In this document: piece by piece, positions 6,491 to 7,772 of the stretch
Numbering within the stretch: position 1 is the stretch's first letter
Layout: every line of letters begins with the position of its first letter
Source: Psychrobacter sp. UBA3480
Lineage (GTDB): Bacteria > Pseudomonadota > Gammaproteobacteria > Pseudomonadales > Moraxellaceae
Direction: 5' to 3'
Length of the DNA stretch: 7,772 bases
NCBI RefSeq assembly: GCF_002377945.1
Contig: NZ_DFQV01000032.1
Location: 112,001 to 119,772, forward strand
Notes under the pieces: model-generated
What the model saw: only the letters and a program-made list of their open reading frames with translations
Told to the model about the DNA's origin: nothing
Databases searched by the model: none
Translations under genes and position numbers: made by a program

Positions 6491-6751
6491 ATGAATCAAC
6501 AGTTTGAGCTGTTCGAGATTGCCAATCCATGTATTGGTCTTTGCCAAAGCAATAAGAAGGGTTATTGCTTTGGTTGCCTGCGTAGTCGAACTGAGCGCCA
6601 GCTATGGCATGATATGACGACAGAGCAGCAGCGCGAGGTGCTAAGGCTTATCGCTGGACGTAAGCTGCGCATAGAACAAATGAAACAGCGTAAAGATGAA
6701 CAGTTAGGTTTTGATTTTGAAGAGATACCTGAGATAGGTGAGTTATTTTAA
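6491..6751 (+). CDS. DUF1289 family Cys-motif protein
   Basis: This is a small protein of the DUF1289 family, whose function is not established. The family signature is clear: NPCIGLCQ (12-19), then GYCFGCLR (24-31), giving Cys14, Cys18, Cys26 and Cys29, which probably bind a metal such as zinc (an inference). The conserved RTERQLWHDMT (33-43) and a helical Arg/Lys/Gln-rich segment (48-71) follow, with an acidic tail. At 86 residues it is within the usual 60-100. ATG at 6491 is the only start, because the upstream in-frame codons contain no start back to a TGA at 6443. GGAGG (6482-6486) lies 4 nt upstream. A four-codon ATG-GAG-GAG-TCA-TGA frame overlaps the start. The gene is divergent from yqiA and converges on the membrane-protein gene 37 bp downstream, with no visible terminator between them. 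Confidence 0.93.
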   Translation: MNQQFELFEIANPCIGLCQSNKKGYCFGCLRSRTERQLWHDMTTEQQREVLRLIAGRKLRIEQMKQRKDEQLGFDFEEIPEIGELF

Positions 6752-6788
6752 GAAGTAATTAATCAGGCCAGACATGCCAACAATATCC

Positions 6789-7097
6789 TCAAAATGCATT
6801 AAATTTCGCTAAAATATATGCCCAATAACCTAACAGTAGAATCAGTAGTCCCCACGAGATAGCAAAGCACCAGTAATATAAATCGCTAGTAGTAAATACG
6901 TAAAAATAAACAGCCATTCCAACACTGATTACAAGTGAAGCTGCATATCCAATCAACAAGGTAAAGAGAATGTTATTCTCAATTTTGTTTAAGCTTGGGC
7001 TATTTTCTGCACATATGTAGAAAAGAAACCCGAAGGCGAAAGCCCCACCAATAGTAATATGCAAAAATGATATTAGAACTAGTAACCAAATTGACAC
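6789..7097 (-). CDS. Small three-TM membrane protein, unknown function
   Basis: This is a 102-residue integral membrane protein that I cannot assign to a family. Three hydrophobic segments are visible at about 4-29, 43-68 and 73-96. Between the first two is a polar loop (ENSPSLNKIENN, 31-42) that carries few charges. There is no catalytic motif. The start is GTG at 7097, with AAGGA 7 nt upstream. A nearby ATG (7101) is in another frame, and its spacing to the ribosome site is only 3 nt. It begins 13 nt after the stop of the 155-codon gene, so its ribosome site sits directly behind that stop and the two are almost certainly co-transcribed and possibly translationally coupled. The gene converges with the DUF1289 gene. 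An inner-membrane helper, or an immunity-like or sensor partner of the upstream protein, is conceivable but unproven. Confidence 0.72.
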   Translation of the reverse strand: MSIWLLVLISFLHITIGGAFAFGFLFYICAENSPSLNKIENNILFTLLIGYAASLVISVGMAVYFYVFTTSDLYYWCFAISWGLLILLLGYWAYILAKFNAF

Positions 7098-7110
7098 GCA
7101 TACTTCCTTA

Positions 7111-7578
7111 TTAGTCTAATATCCATTTCAAAAGATTGTCGGAAATTTTGTATTTCTTAGGGTCGGTACTAAAATTCAATGCTTTAACACTCTGTAGCTC
7201 AATAAAATTAGAAGGAAGCTTTTCGAATACTTCATTCAAAGTGTCATTGAACACTTTTAATTCAAAGTTTGTTTTCATACCCTCTTGCCAATTATTCCAA
7301 GTCTTTTTACTAACTCGGTTAGACATACGTAAATAGATCTGTTCATTGCATAAGTCCATATAATTATATACTTCATTCTGAACAGCACTTGCTTCAGATA
7401 AAGGAATTTCTTCACCAATCAATGCTCTATAGGGTATACGCTGGATTATATCGCGGTACTCTTTACTTATCGAATCCTCAAATATAGTTCTCTGTTGTAA
7501 AAAGTTTTGTCTTAATTGATAAATAGCTGCTAAGAGACCTAAAAAGGTAATATATAAACCTAGAGAACCCATATTCAT
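7111..7578 (-). CDS. Single-TM hypothetical protein with a conserved-looking cytoplasmic domain
   Basis: This 155-residue protein has one N-terminal membrane segment (about 5-21, LGLYITFLGLLAAIYQ) followed by a soluble domain, probably cytoplasmic. The domain carries YRDIIQRIP (41-49), ALIGEE (52-57) and the distinctive stretch YMDLCNEQIYLRMSNRVSKK (73-92), then TWNNWQEGMKTN (93-104). This pattern (DLCNEQ, LR, TW..W..G) matches in memory a widespread uncharacterised bacterial membrane-anchored family; I know of no function for it. ATG at 7578 has AGGA 7 nt upstream. The sequence is AT-rich: four of its 60-base lines that I counted average about 33% GC, against 26-32 G/C per 60 in parE lines. 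This hints at later acquisition. It is the first gene of a pair with the 102-codon membrane protein. Confidence 0.8.
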   Translation of the reverse strand: MNMGSLGLYITFLGLLAAIYQLRQNFLQQRTIFEDSISKEYRDIIQRIPYRALIGEEIPLSEASAVQNEVYNYMDLCNEQIYLRMSNRVSKKTWNNWQEGMKTNFELKVFNDTLNEVFEKLPSNFIELQSVKALNFSTDPKKYKISDNLLKWILD

Positions 7579-7642
7579 AGTTAATTCCTGAAAATATTAG
7601 AACCAATTCTGTAGATTAAGTAAGGAATGGAAAAGATGAGTC

Positions 7643-7670
7643 TTTTATTTTTTCAAATAAAATTATTTTA
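7643..7670. repeat. Overlapping AT-only inverted repeats upstream of the 155-codon gene
   Basis: TTTTATTT (7643-7650) pairs with AAATAAAA (7655-7662) around TTTC, and TAAAAT-T-ATTTTA (7658-7670) is an overlapping palindrome. The two are mutually exclusive. They lie 65-92 bp upstream of the 155-codon gene, in otherwise featureless AT-rich DNA, and may simply be promoter-associated AT-rich sequence. No convincing -35/-10 pair was found here. Confidence 0.25.
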
Positions 7671-7716
7671 CTACATAGAACTGGAGACCACATACTAGAA
7701 ATATCAAACAAAGAAA

Positions 7717-7746
7717 AGCCCCTTGATACGTCAGTATCAAGGGGCT
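7717..7746 (-). terminator. Rho-independent terminator for a minus-strand gene off the right edge
   Basis: AGCCCCTTGATAC (7717-7729) pairs perfectly over 13 bp with GTATCAAGGGGCT (7734-7746) around the loop GTCA. Only the minus-strand reading has a T-run after the stem (GGGGCTTTTCTTTG), so it should stop leftward transcription coming from beyond 7772. It also separates that transcript from the 155-codon gene. Confidence 0.8.
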
Positions 7747-7772
7747 AATCAGGAATAGAGAGCTGACGATGA

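Noticed and set aside
6269..6547. A 92-codon minus-strand open frame across the yqiA/DUF1289 spacer
   Set aside because: It overlaps both real gene starts in the wrong frame and shows no family features; the spacer is better read as a divergent promoter region.
7136..7336. A 66-codon plus-strand open frame within the 155-codon gene
   Set aside because: It is antisense to a gene with a good ribosome site and a conserved-looking domain, and its own sequence is unremarkable.

Overview
The window looks like a piece of a gammaproteobacterial chromosome, most likely Moraxellaceae and probably Psychrobacter or a close relative. This rests on the very Acinetobacter/Psychrobacter-like ParE start (MSQYNAQSLEVLEGLEPVRR), the yqiA-parE neighbourhood, moderate GC in the core genes and AT-rich spacers. 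The genus is an inference from remembered protein sequences, not from a search.

Layout, left to right. A 499-codon minus-strand gene of unknown function (59-1558) stands divergently from a plus-strand short-chain dehydrogenase/reductase (1815-2597). The 256-bp spacer between them holds a 15-bp interrupted palindrome, three degenerate 15-bp tandem units and a probable promoter. A strong hairpin with an A-tract and a T-tract (2633-2668) closes the SDR gene and also suits the converging minus-strand PlsC-type acyltransferase (2777-3511). Next, on the minus strand and transcribed in the order yqiA then parE, are the YqiA-type esterase (5635-6303) and topoisomerase IV subunit B (3638-5524). Divergent from yqiA is a small plus-strand DUF1289 Cys-motif protein (6491-6751). 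It converges on a two-gene minus-strand unit, a 155-codon single-TM protein followed after 13 nt by a 102-codon three-TM protein (6789-7578). These two genes are clearly AT-richer than parE. The right edge (7579-7772) is AT-rich leader DNA followed by a hairpin oriented to terminate a minus-strand gene lying outside the window.

Functionally this is mostly housekeeping: chromosome decatenation (ParE), an esterase linked to parE by conserved neighbourhood, phospholipid-type acyl transfer and an NAD(P)H oxidoreductase. The less explained parts are the large orphan at the left, the small membrane-protein pair at the right, and several symmetric or repeated elements in the divergent promoter regions. 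No rRNA, tRNA, CRISPR array, transposase or phage gene was seen. No stretch longer than 300 bases lacks a gene. I see no convincing evidence of a complete novel multi-gene system; the membrane pair is the best candidate for a closer look.
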